This document shows, piece by piece, positions 48,706 through 60,639 of a stretch of DNA of 64,000 nt. The stretch comes from Mixophyes australis (lineage: Eukaryota; Chordata; Amphibia; Anura; Limnodynastidae), in NCBI GenBank assembly GCA_036250195.1, contig JAVHZZ010000004.1:144155729-144219728 (forward strand), given 5' to 3'. A program made the position numbers and the translations under genes. A model generated the notes under the pieces. The model saw only the letters and a program-made list of their open reading frames with translations. It searched no databases and was not told the origin of the DNA. Numbering within the stretch: the first letter of the stretch is position 1; every line of letters begins with the position of its first letter.

Positions 48706-51130
48706 CCATTTCTTACCTTATTTTGCATTTATATTATATTTTATTTCTCTATTTTTAGAACTCTTTAGTGTGATTTTCTGCCACAGCCAGGGTTCAATTC
48801 AATATATACACATGTCCCCTTTTTCTATACTGTCCCTGCTATTTTAAGAGTACAATGGTTATGTTGTGAACTTTTCAACACCATGGAAATGTACCTAATT
48901 CACTCTGGCACACAGATTAGATAATATATAGGTTCCACCACATGCATTGGACCCTGGTGCAGGACCTAATAATGCCCCTATGCTGCAGGCATATTAGAAA
49001 ATAACTGCCTATCTATCTAGTCCTATAACAAAAAACACTTAGCCATTTCTGCAAACATATCTTGATCTATGTACCCAATGCAAAACACCTCATAGTGCAC
49101 ATAACATTATGTCACACAAGGCAGAGAACATACTAATGAATACTACAAAGCAATGAAATCCAAAAATGGATTGACCACTAAATAAGGCAGCAAGTTCATA
49201 TCCCAATAGCAATGTACATGCCCAAAACAGTTACCCTGAGAGAATATAAGAAATGTATCACAAAACGTACAGCCATACTCTACATATGATTTTGTGAATA
49301 AACTTTATATCCTCACACATACTAACAACTGAATTATACAGTACTGAACACACATCTTGTGAACACATCCTTTGGTCTTAACACACAACCTCACCTTACA
49401 TCCCTGGTTAGAATTTCTGAAGATGCTTGAGTCTGTAACCACAAGTGTTCTTGGACAGCACACTGAACTTGTTATTACACTAGTGTGTATATGCTGTGAC
49501 ACAAGTCTGGAGTTACAGAGCTGTGTATGAGAGAGGTGTCCGGCCTGCCCACATTTCCTTTGTAGGAAGTGGCCGCTCTTCCTGTTTCCCGGAGATGATT
49601 CCACACACTATTGTTGTGTATCCCACAAATTGTGTGTCCTGCTGGGTGTGCCCTTACTGCAAGCTCTTTGTGAACTGCATATGTGTGTTGTGTGTGTAAT
49701 ACAAAATAATTCTCCATCCACATGACAGACTAATATAAATAATCAACAATATAAACTATAAATGTAATTTAAAAATTATACTATAATTGTTATATTTAAC
49801 GTTTGATCACAATAATTACATTTGTACTGTGAGAACACACTGAATATTACACTATTATATTTCACAAGTGACTTTAATTAGTATAAAGTACTATAACTAA
49901 TGTTCCTATAATTGGCACATTTATATCATCACTGCAGTATTAGAAACATGCTGAATGAGATGGTTGATTGCTCTTTTTTTCTATTGGTCCAAACCGAATC
50001 TTCTATACCATAAAAACAATTTACACATATTGTAAAATTAAAACCCTTAGAATTCTGTGATCTGTTTTGACACATGTGGCCTTGTACCTTTCTTTGTATG
50101 GGCACCAAACTTGATGCTTTTTTTCTAATACATCTATAAAATCTAGTAGGAGTAAATTTTCTCTTGCATAGTATAATCAGTGATACATACATAGACGGTA
50201 TATATTTAAAATGGTATCAATAGCTAATGTACATACATAGATGCAGACACGGTAATATACATGTAAACAACAAAATTATATAATCATGTATAATTGTCAT
50301 ACAGAACAAATACAAACATTTGCATTGAGCATATAGAAAAAGTGTCACTATATGGTTGGTCAGTAAAAAACAAGAAAGGCTTTTCAGTGATAATTTAAGC
50401 AGGGTTTGTCCAGCAGATTCCACAAATGTGGCGTGTTATTTACATTTTATTCAGATTCCAGAATATGTTTATACATTTCCTGAAGTTATCACCAGCTTTG
50501 TCTTCCTTCTGCTCATACAACTTCCTGGCCAACTGGCTTTCCTGCGGCCTTTTCTGATTTATTCTATTCTCAGACTGCACTATTTTCTGAATCCCCCTAC
50601 AGTGGTTGGCAATTACATTAAAGATTATTGGGAAGGAACCACCCATTTTATATTTTTTTATTCTAACTTGAGCTGACCTTGACAGTCATTTGCTAAGAAG
50701 GCTGCAGCTTGTCAAGTCTTGGAATTTTCTTAATCCCAATCCCTCTAATGCTGACAATTTTTTAAATTTAATTTAATTTAATTTACAGCACTAACTTAAA
50801 CAGTGAACAAATGAACAGTAGTTCATGTTGTGCATAAATTCTCCTTCAGAAAATTGGACTTGTGCAAAACTATTTATTTTTGGGTTAAAAACTGCCTAGA
50901 ATGTCTCTGGAGGTCATTTATGAAGTGCAAAACATCAGCTGTGTAGTGCAAAATCATCTTTAGAACCATAATTTATTCATTATTATAGTTTATTTATTTA
51001 ATGGCATATTACACAGTACTGTACAGAGAATACACATCAGTCCCTCGCCCCACTGGTGCTTGTTGTTTAACTTCCCTACCACACATGCGCACACTGGGTT
51101 CCATTTTGTCTGAAGCCAAATAACCTACCA
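48706..51130. other. Anonymous AT-rich DNA
   Basis: No gene. A short (AATTT)n run lies at about 50760-50786. Confidence 0.5.
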
Positions 51131-52291
51131 CAGTGGTTCCCAAACTTTCTCAGTTCAAGGCACCCTTAGGGTCTCCATCATTAATTCAAGGCACTCCTAA
51201 GCCAAAATAATTACCAAGTAGTCCCATTTTTTAAGTAGCTGGGTCAAAATAGCATAATAAATATTTAGGCTCCTTCACCACCACACTGCGCCCTTCATAG
51301 TAACACTGTCCCCCGTCACCATAACACTGTGCCCCTTCATCCTCACAGTGCCTCTTGACCATCACACTGTGCCCTTTCACCATCACTGTGCTCCTTCACC
51401 ATAACACTGTGTCCCTTCATCCTCACAGCGCCCCTTCATCATCACACTGTGCCCCTTCACCATCACACTGTGCCCTTTTACCATCACTGTGCCCCTTCAC
51501 CATAACACTGTGCCCCTTCATCCTCACAGCGCCCCTTGATCATCACACTGTGCCACTTCACCATCACACTGTGCCCTTTCACCATCACTGTGCCCCTTCA
51601 CCATAACACTGTAACCCCTTCACCATCACACTGTGTCCCTTTCACCATAACACTGTGCCTCTTCACCATAACACTGTGCCACTTCACCATAACACTGTGC
51701 CCCTTCACCATAACACTGTGCCCCTTCATCCTCACAGCGCCCCTTGATCATCACACTGTGCCCCTTCACCATCACACTGTGCCCTTTCACCATCACTGTG
51801 CCCCTTCACCATAACACTGTAACCCCTTCACCATCACACTGTGCCCCTTCACCATAACACTGTGCCCCTTCATCCTCACAGCGCCCCTTGACCATCACAC
51901 TGTGCCCCTTCATCAGTTTCCCTATTATTACACTGTCCCTTTCATCCAGAGCTGTCCCTCAGTTCCTTTACTTACCTTTTACTTGGCCTTCTTTCTTCTG
52001 TTTTCTTCTCTTTTTCTTCTGTCTTCTTGTTCAGGCGCCGCTCCTCACTGAAAATGTCAGATATGATGAAGGGAGCAGAGAGGTAGGAGAAGAGTGCCGT
52101 GTGCCACCGCTCCATACTGAAAAATATGTTTTTTCTGGCTGGCCATTGGACAAGCGGGGGATGGCAGGTGGAGCTCCCCTCAGGCTTGACGTCCCCTCCC
52201 CCAGCCTTGCTTATCCCACTTACTGCCGGCCCCTAGACACTGCCCGACTGCTGCGTCCAGGGAGCTGCGGTGCACAATTTTGGAACTACTG
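51131..52291. mobile_element. Non-autonomous hAT element with minisatellite, 1.16 kb
   Basis: Ends CAGTGGTTCCCAAACT and AATTTTGGAACTACTG match at about 13 of 16 positions, a terminus well known in vertebrate hAT families. Flanks ACCTACCA and ACCCAGGA share five of eight positions, compatible with an aged 8-bp duplication. Most of the left half is a minisatellite. On the minus strand a purine-rich stretch ends in AAAAGGTAAGT near 51968-51980, next to the array. No transposase. Confidence 0.78.
51290..51905. repeat. Minisatellite, unit about 20-24 bp
   Basis: Roughly 25-28 copies of CACTGTGCCCCTTCACCATA-type units, with a higher-order order visible from the recurring CATCCTCACAGCGCCCCTTG variant (near 51417, 51530, 51729 and 51870). 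His/Thr/Pro-rich frames are artefacts. Confidence 0.92.
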
Positions 52292-52939
52292 ACCCAGGAA
52301 TGGTATATTTTTCCCTATTCCTTTCTGTGCACAGGGGTGTATGGCCATTTCCACTCCTAGAAGATACTTGAAATTTGTACTACATTAGAGTTGCCAGTTT
52401 TTGTGCCATATTGTACTTGGCCAGAAAAGCGCATTTCTACATGCACTCTAAATACTGTAATAAAAAGTGTCAAAAATTGTGAACAAAATTGTGAAAAGTA
52501 ATAAAATCAGTCTCAATGTCCCCTCACTATAATGATAATTTAAGCCACAAATTAGGTTACAAGAAGCAGTATTCTAAGACACAAATCTGATAATAAGATA
52601 CTGAAGTGGTAGGAGAGTTTTCCACCTTTCTGCACTTCTAGGTGCACTTCCAGTTTAGAGATTTGTTTTTTATGGGAGTGACATCTTGCTGTAAAACCAA
52701 GTCGATTGCATTGAGTGCATTTTATGTATTAGTCCCTCTGTAAGCCCAAAAAAATATCACACAACCTATTCTAAAAGACCTCACTATTTTTCAGGATCCA
52801 TTTCATACACTCATCTAACTATATAGTTACCAACAAAGTTAAGCAGATGTCCAGAATCTATTTTTCCAAACAACACCTATTGGACACACCTATCTCAACC
52901 TATTAACACCCTGAGCTATTACCTCTAGGTAATTAACAC
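52292..52939. other. Anonymous DNA
   Basis: No recognisable features. Confidence 0.5.
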
Positions 52940-52942
52940 TAA

Positions 52943-53517
52943 GGGCTAGGTTTACTAAAGCTGGGTACACACTACACTGTTTTCGTCCAATAATCGGCTC
53001 AAACAGCCGACATACGACCGCTCCTTCAAAAGTCGGGTCAGTGTGTACAGTTACACGATGGTCGAAAGTCTGCCCAAATGGACGATTATCGCCTCATTTG
53101 GTTGGTCGTACCGTTTAATATTTTCGTTCCAATCTCGTTTCCGCTGTGTAGTGTGTATAAACTTCCGACCGATCCACAACAGTGAGTACGAAATTACAGT
53201 CATTGCTCACGACAACATGGCTGTAAAAAGTCGCTAACGGGACGTCCACTCTTCCCTTTCTCGTCCTAAACAAGGCTAGTGTGTATGCAGTCCATGGACC
53301 GTTTTATGGCTCGGCATAAAAAGTTGGTCGAAATTTCTGTAGCGTGTACCCAGCTTAAGCTGCGGGTTTGAAAAAGTGGGGACGTTGCCTATAGCAACCA
53401 ATCAGATTCTAGCTTTCATTTATTTAGTTCTTTCTACAAAATGACTGCTATAATCTGATTGGTTGCTATAGGCAACATCCCCACTTTTTCAAACCCGCAG
53501 CTTAGTAAATCTAGCCC
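52943..53517. mobile_element. Palindromic MITE with TAA duplication, hosting a second MITE
   Basis: Ends GGGCTAGGTTTACTAA and TTAGTAAATCTAGCCC with TAA at 52940-52942 and 53518-53520. The arms continue inside (GCTGCGGGTTTGAAAAAGTG against its complement, then GTTGCCTATAGCAACCAATC and its complement), giving almost complete self-complementarity once the nested element is removed; it is about 175 bp without it. Same family as 143-324. Confidence 0.9.
52959..53355. mobile_element. Harbinger-like MITE nested in another MITE, 397 bp
   Basis: Starts AGCTGGGTACACACTAC and ends GTAGCGTGTACCCAGCT, a near-perfect 17-bp inverted repeat, with TAA duplicated (52956-52958 and 53356-53358). Excising it with one TAA restores the arm of the host MITE exactly. 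Same termini as 41071-41419. Confidence 0.92.
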
Positions 53518-53520
53518 TAA

Positions 53521-54625
53521 GAGTTATTAACATCCCAACAAACATATTTAAAAATCATACATTCTACATTGTATTACCATTTGCAACAACTACCGCACCA
53601 CTAGCGTCATACACTACTCACACCTGAACATTAACATTACTAGCTATTAACTAACAGAGCTATAGACATTTAACAAGCTAGCCACTTACATCAAGAGCTA
53701 GACATTGACACCCACTCACCTTCAGCTATTAACAGGACAAGCAATATACTACATGCAAAAGAGCTATAAAACACAAAAAGGTGCTATATAGCTGTACAAC
53801 CAAATATATTGCATTAATTCCCCCCCCCTCCCCTTTCTCAATAGACCTCAAACAGCATGCAACACGGGAGCTAAAGATTTAAACCAACATCCGAACGAAA
53901 ACACAGGACAAATAGAACATCCAAGAAAGACAACCACCATTGAACCAAAAGAACCACTTGACAACAACAGCCCCGCACAGCCAAGCAGGTGCACACCCAG
54001 GTAAGCACACACCATCACCACTACTTCCTCAGAGCAAAAGACACACAACACCAACACCTCTTTTTACACTACACCAAGAAAACCTCCAGTAGTCCCTCTG
54101 TGTTTTTTCAAAAGTACATTTCTTTTTTCTTGAAGTTTTTGGAAATTAAGTGGTGATCATTAATTCAAATGTACTATTTCTATTTTTTTTAAATATGATT
54201 TTGGCGATGCAGAAAACAATGTTGATATACTCCTATGAATGTGCTAGGTGAACAGTTAGGCATGTTGGTGCAAATAGATATGTTCTGTATTTTTGCACTT
54301 TTTAAATTACCTTTATTATAGTATAAGCCACTGTTGACATTGCTAGGAATTGGTTATATATAAGCCAAGTCTTTAATAAACTGTTGTAAGTTTTATACCG
54401 GATTTTGTAAAACAAATTGTATTTAAAATCTTTAATTACACTACACAGTGGGGTTTTAAATGTACAAAGTTGACTGAGAGAAAAACAAATGAATTTTTGC
54501 AATTACCTTTTTCATTCCTCTTGTGAATGCTACTGTAGCAGGGGAAATCTCACATTTGAATATGAATGCTATTAACAGTAGTGAAGTAGTGCCTGTTTAA
54601 AATGATTTTTCTTAAACTTATGCAT
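53521..54625. other. Anonymous DNA
   Basis: AT-rich with a poly(C) run at about 53820-53833. No gene. Confidence 0.5.
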
Positions 54626-54629
54626 TTCG

Positions 54630-54960
54630 GTACACACAACAGTGTTTTCAGCGATAATTGGGTCAATCGGATGGTAAACGACCGTTCGGCCCAATATCGC
54701 TTTAGTGTGTACAGTGAAATGATGACCGATGGTCGTTCCAAAGCCACTGAAATCGTTGATCGAGATTTGAAAGTCTGGTTCAGCAATGTAACAACGCCAT
54801 TCCAATACTGCAGTGTGTACGAACTCACGGCCAATTGTCCGACATTCTGCTATAGTTCCTCTAAAAGCGACGCCTTTCTGGGCGTGTATATTTACATTTA
54901 TGATGTTTACTCTACGTCTCCCACGTGGTGTGGTGTCAAAACGGCAATAATGTTCTTTTA
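54630..54960. mobile_element. Diverged Harbinger-like MITE fragment
   Basis: Interior words GGTACACAC, CGACCGTTCGGCC, TTTAGTGTGTACAGTG and GACCGATGGTCGTTCC resemble the interior of 52959-53355. The full TIRs and TAA duplication are not seen, so limits are approximate. Confidence 0.45.
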
Positions 54961-55425
54961 ATGAAGAAGCAATAAGAAACCTGTTTTAAATGCATATTTA
55001 ACACATATAAAAGTGTATAGTCTCATTAAACTTTCATTTGTTTAACTGATGGAACATGTGTCCATATCTTTAATTCTGTAGTATTAAATTAAAAACTTAA
55101 GAATGAAGATTTTGCTGTACCTCTGTGTATTTATGTTTTAAATGTAATGACATAGTAGGAATCTATTTACATATATGTGTTATTGAAGTTTTAATAATTG
55201 GATGAAAGTGGTAATCAGTAATTTCTGTACTCTAATATCGGTTGTGATGCAAGTAGTACGTAATCAAACAATTATTTTAGCAAATAACAACATGTGAATA
55301 AATTTCATCTATTTATTTCAGCTAATATAAAATAAAATGTGGTGAAGAAGCTAATTAATGTTTCCAACAAGTTAATTACATCCAGTTTGGTCTCATTCTA
55401 TTCGCAATCACATGAGAACGTTTCC
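54961..55425. other. Anonymous DNA
   Basis: AT-rich, nothing recognised. Confidence 0.45.
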
Positions 55426-55429
55426 GGTA

Positions 55430-55910
55430 TTATTTATGTAACGTTCGCACATTGCGAATGCTAGGTATAACTAATATCACTTTTCATACACTAAATAGCA
55501 ACTACAGAAATGTCATAAAAGAACCAGTTTATACAGGTCTAGAGGCGGATGCCTGAGGAAGAACACCTGGCCGCACATGGAAAGATGACCCCACCTCAAG
55601 GAACCAGAGTGATCAGCCAATGGGGCACCGAGTTCTTGGGAGGTCATGACTCATCGTCCTATGAATGTTGACCTTAATACTGTAACTGTATATATTTGTG
55701 GTGTCACTTCTTTGTATGACTGTACAGTGTACAAATTGTTCAGCTCTGGCTTTGGAAACCAGAACATTCAGATAGAAACTTGATGTTGGTGCTGACCGTG
55801 CAGGCGCATGCATGCAATACTTTGCCCTGTAATATATTTTGCGAATAAAACTCTTGTGCTTTGAAACCACAGCGATCGCATCGGAAAATCTTTTATTCAA
55901 TATGATATAC
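55430..55910 (+). repeat. Possible retroviral-type LTR remnant
   Basis: A GC-richer block (GAGGCGGATGCCTGAGGAAG, CACCTGGCCGCACATGG) is followed by a TATATA at about 55688 and then GCGAATAAAACTCTTGTGCT with a short tail, a U3-R-U5-like order. No duplication or internal region was found, so both ends are estimates and the call is tentative. Confidence 0.35.
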
Positions 55911-56047
55911 TGAACGTATCAGTGTTTTTCTATGTCTACTATTATAATTGTAGCTGCCTATTCTGCCCAATTAATACATCTATGTGTATTGACTTTACTT
56001 AATATTATTGCTAAGTAGAAATCTCGTTATATAAATGTATATTGATC

Positions 56048-59000
56048 ATCATCATCAACATTTATTTATATAGCTCAAGCAAATTCAATAGCGCTTTACA
56101 ATTGGGATCAAACAGTAATAAAACAATACTGGGTAATACATACAGACAGAGGTAAGCAAGCTTACAATATATGGGACAATGGGAGTTTGATACACAAGGG
56201 TAAGTGCTACATCATATTTTTCAGCCAGAATGTAAAGATAAAAAGTATTGAGTGGGTTGTATGATCAGTCAGATAGCAATGTTGGTCAGAGGGTTGTTGT
56301 CTTGTGTTAGATGTGTAGAGGGTGGTAATAGGGCAACCTAGGGAGATTAAGATGGTGGTTGAGGAATATCATAAGCTTGTCTGAAGAGGTGGGTTTTCAG
56401 AGAATGCTTGAAGATTTGAAGACAAGAGGAAAGTCTTATTGTGCAAGGGAGGGAATTCCACAAAGCGGATGCAGCCGAAAAAAGTCATGTAACCTGGAAT
56501 GGGAGGATGTGATGGGAGTGGAAGAGTAGCTCTTGTGCAGAACGGAGGTATCGATTTGGGAGATATTTTGAGATAAGTGAGGAGATGTATGTCGGCGCAA
56601 TTTTGTTGATGGCCTTGTATGTTAATAGAAGAATTTTATATTGGATTCATTGAAAAACAGGCAACCAATGTAGAGGCTGACAGAGTGGCTCAGTAGAGGT
56701 AGAACAAATTGCAAGGAAAATCAATCTAGCCACTGCATGCAAAATCAATTGTAGGGGTTTGAGTCTGATTTTAGGAAGACTAGTAAAGAAGGAATTGCAA
56801 CAGTCAATGCGGGAGATGATGAGTGCATGAATTAAAGTTTTTGCAGTGTCTTGTGTGAGATGTGTGTATTCTGGAAATGTTTTTTATATGTATGTAACAT
56901 GATTTAGATATGGAGTCGATTTCGAGGAACAAAGGATAGTTGTGAGTCAAGGATCACACCTAGGCAGGGAGTTTGCGGGGTGGGATTTATGTTATCAACA
57001 GAAATAAAAATATCAGGCAGGAAGCTTCTGTTTTTGGGTGGGAATATTATTAAATCTCTTTTTGAAAGATTGAGTTTGAGTTGGCAAGAGGACATCACAG
57101 ACGAAATGGCAGAAAGATAGTCAGTAACGCGAGTCAACACAGATGGTGAGAGATCTGGACAGGATAGATAAATTGTGTATCATCCGCATAGAATTGATAC
57201 TGAAATTCAAAGAAGCTTATTAGTTTTTCAAGAGAAGTGGTGTAGATAGAGAACTGCAGAGGACCTAGGACTGAGCCTTGTGGTACTCCAACTGGTAAAG
57301 GAAGTAGAGCGGAGGTGGATCCAGAGAAATTTACACTGAAAGAGTGATTAGATAAGTAGGAAGAGGACCAGGCTAGGAGAGTTTCAAGTGCAGCAGAGAG
57401 ATCAAGGAGAATTAGAATAGAGTAGAAGAGAGTAATGGCCTTTAGTTTTTGCTGTGATCAAATCATTGACAACCTTTGTTAGCGGAGTCTCTGTGAAGTG
57501 TTGAGAGCAAAAGCCTGACTGAAAAGAATCTAGTAGGTTGTTTGCTATAAGAAAATGTGTGAGGCGAGTGTAGGCAATTCTCACGAGAAGCTTAGAGGGA
57601 CATGGGAGCAGAGAAATGGGACGGTAATTTGAGAGAGAGTTTGGGTCAGAATTTTGTTTTTTCAGATTAGGAGTAATTACTGCATGCTTGAATAGTGATG
57701 GAAAGATACCAGTAGAGAAAGAGAGATTACAGATTTTAGTTAGAGGTGGAATGAGCACAGGAGACAGGGACCTTACAATTTGTGAGGGTATGAGATCAAG
57801 GGGACGGGAGGTAGAGTAGGAAGATGAGAAGAGAGTAGAAACTTCATTTGTGGGATCGAATGAAGAGAGGGTGTCAGAGTCTGCTTCAAAGGAATTAAGC
57901 TGATTGCTTGTCGAGGGAGATGATACCATGTAAAGACAGATCTTATCAATCTTGTCCTCGAAATAGGAAGCAAGATCCTGGGTACTGATGGTATTCTGAG
58001 GGTTTGGGGTAGGAGGGTTTAGAAGAGATTTAAATGTGTTAAAAATGAGCTTGGGGTTAGAAGCTTGAGTATAGATAAGTGATTGGAAGTATGTATGTTT
58101 TGCAGTGTCCAGAGCATTTCAAAAGGAGTGGTAGATAGCAGTATATGTGATGAAACCATTAGAGGTACAAGATTTACGCCAGTGACGTTCTGCTTTACAA
58201 GAAATTTTTGGTAGATTTCGTGTTACATTAGTGTGCCACGGTTAACAACGAAGTCCACGCGGAGTAAAAAGAGTCACTGAAGCCACTTGATCAAGAGCAG
58301 TTGCTCGGGTTTGGTGAAAATGAGGTACTGCCCTATCAAGGGAGGAGAATGTAGAAATTGGGGAGAGAAGGTGTTGAAGAGAGGTGGAAAACTGTTGAAA
58401 ATCAATAGTGCTAATATTCCTGCGGGTATGAGGATGTTTGGAAGAGTTTGAGAGCGGGGAGGGTAAAGAACTGGGGATGAGCGAATAGCTAATAAGGTGA
58501 TGATCCGAAAGGGGAAAAGGAGTGTTAAGGAAATCAGAATCTGAGCATAGTCCAGAGAAAACAAGATCAAGACAGTGGCCAGGAGGGCAATAGATGACAG
58601 CAACACGCATAGAGAATGGGTTAAAAATCCAAACAGTATGAATTTCAAAAGATGTGAACGTGAGTGATGGGACATATGGTAGAGCTGTGAATGTGCATTG
58701 TGGGGAGAGAAGTAGTCCAACCCCACTTCCTTGTCTGCCTCCAGGTCTGGGAGGTGTGGGTGAAATGGAGGCCACCATGTGAAAGGGCTGCAGATGAGCC
58801 AGTGTCTGATTGTGTAAGCCAGGGTTCTGTTATTGCCAGAAAGTTGAGGTTGAGGTGCATATTTGATAGGAAGACAGTAGATGTGCATATTTGAACAATG
58901 GACCAACAACATGTGAGCATGCCTAAGAGTGCTGAGTGATTCTGCCACATTAACAAAAGTCCTTTGAGATACGTTTAGAGGTTAGATCAGGGAGAGTAGT

Positions 59001-59208
59001 TTGTCCATCATAAGGAGAGAGGAAATGTGGAACACAGTTAGGAAATGTGGTATGTATCAGTAAACAGATCACTTTCAGGAACCACTTAAAGTTTTAAAGG
59101 TTAGGTGATAACCTAAAAGAATGTGAGAGAGCATTCAAGAGCTACAGCACGGTAGAGGTCTTGCAGGCAGTAAGGTGAGGTGAAGATGATAGATGATGAA
59201 AATTGTAA
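56048..59208 (-). mobile_element. L2/CR1-type LINE remnant, minus strand
   Basis: The 3' end is at 56048: ATCATCATCATC then AACATTTATTTATATAGC, i.e. a (GATGAT)n tail on the element strand. Endonuclease and reverse transcriptase remnants lie at 56904-58956. It is interrupted at 59208 by a solo LTR, after which related minus-strand LINE sequence continues. A second copy of the same family lies in opposite orientation at 60640-62289. Confidence 0.85.
56904..58956 (-). pseudogene. L2-type ORF2 (endonuclease-RT), fragmented
   Basis: Reading on the minus strand from 58956: endonuclease pieces LNFLAITEPWLT, then GGRQGSGVGLLLSP and VAVIYCPPG, then LSDHHLISYSL. Next come RT motifs: NYRPISLLPCPSKLLVRI and DSFQSGFCSQHFTETPLTKV (57973-57402), [16 protein letters not shown] near 57290-57250, YADDTQFIY near 57190-57165, and CLGVILDSQLSFV near 56940. 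There are several frame changes, and the segment after LILLDLSAA is shortened. The motif set and order identify an L2-like, Jockey-superfamily LINE. Confidence 0.85.
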
Positions 59209-59824
59209 TTTCACGTACTAGGAAACTGGAGGGGTCGCTTGCTGATTTTAGCGCTACTCAGCAGAGAGGAGCGAAGTCTAACGTACCCCAGGTCTTCGTC
59301 AGGGACCCCCGCAAGGGAGCTTAGACTTAGCTGCTGCAAGCACACAGGTCACAGTCCTCAGAGTGAGTAATCAGTGAAGTGTAGATGGAAGAGGTGTCAG
59401 GCAATCCGGGTCAAACTACACAGGCGAAGAAGGTAACAAAGGAGAATCCGTAAACGTAGTCAACAATCCGGGTCAAACACTGGAATCAGAATAAGGCAAG
59501 ATGAGCAAATACAAGCAGGTCAGGAGCAATAGTCGGGTCAAAATACAGGAGACAATCAGAATGCAGGAACACAGGAAGCACAGGAGCAGGGGAGACTCAA
59601 TACTCTGGCACCTCTATGGTGCCAGAGCCTAGAATATATAGAGGAAGAAAAGTGACGTGGAAAGCCACCACCGGGACCTAGAGTAACATCCCGTTGCTTA
59701 GCAACAGTTCGGCGAGCCCCTGGAGGAAGTGCTTCTGGTTGTTCGGCAACCAGACGCGAACAAGGGACCGGAAGTAGGCGCATGTCCCTGTGTAGGAGTG
59801 AAGACACAGGGACGGCGCCTGACA
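59209..59824 (-). mobile_element. Solo LTR, Gypsy family of the 62290 element (616 bp)
   Basis: Flanked by the perfect 5-bp duplication TGTAA (59204-59208 and 59825-59829). Reverse-complemented it aligns with the 609-bp LTR at 62290-62898: CAGGGACCCCCGCAAGG and the GGGACGGCGCCTGACA end are shared, while the first bases have drifted (TTTCA for TGTCA). It sits in LINE sequence. Confidence 0.92.
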
Positions 59825-59829
59825 TGTAA

Positions 59830-60560
59830 GCCATTGGCAAATTAAATAGATCGAATTGGGAGATATATGGAGATGTGAGGATAGTTAGATTGATGCAGGG
59901 CTTTAAATGCAAGAACCAACATTTTTAAATTGAATCCAACCAAATATAGGCACAATTACAGTGACTGGCTGACTGAGAATTGGAAAAATCTTTGCTAAGG
60001 AATATTAGTCTAGAAGCTTAATTTAAGATGGATTGAAGTTGTGTCAGCCTAGTAATGGGTAGATCAGTTAGTAGAGAGCTACAGGGCACCTACTAGATCA
60101 TTGATGACCTTTGATAGAGTAATTTCAGTAATATGCAAAGAGGGAAATGGGTCAACAAGAGAGTGTAAAGATAGTGAAATAAAAGCTATATAATAAGTTT
60201 GGAGATAAAAGGAAGCTTAGGGACAAAATGGTAGCTCGCTGGAGAGGAAGGACCCAGGATTGATGTAACTATTGCATGTTTTTAAGATGAATAGCAAATT
60301 CCAGAAGATAGGCAGAGGTTAAAAATTTCAATAAGGTGAGAGAAGCGCATTAGAGAGTGAGAGGTACAGCTAAGTGTAAATAAATACAATGAAAAGGACA
60401 AGTAGTTGGGCATGAAGAGGAAAGTGGAGAAGAGACTTCCTTTTCTGCCACAGGGTGAAAGGAAGAGAGGGTGCTTGAAGTGTTAGGTAGACTGAGTGAA
60501 TTACAGTAAGACGGAGACTGGGTTTTCTCACAAAGTGTTTGGAGATGCACAGCTAAACAA
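59830..60560 (-). mobile_element. Second L2-type LINE fragment, minus strand
   Basis: ATTGGGAGATAT...GTGAGGA and the following TTTAAATTGAATCC region parallel 56560-56660 in the 3' part of the upstream LINE, and ATCATTGATGACCTTTG parallels the 57465 region. The copy is heavily diverged and truncated. Confidence 0.55.
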
Positions 60561-60639
60561 CACAATTGAATAAACATTGAACAACATCTAAAAAAAAATC
60601 CAGGAATAAGTTACATTTGCTGCAGCCTAACTTTGCACT

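Noticed and set aside
53043..53237. 64-codon frame inside the nested MITE
   Set aside because: It is fully contained in a non-autonomous MITE and shows no transposase motif.
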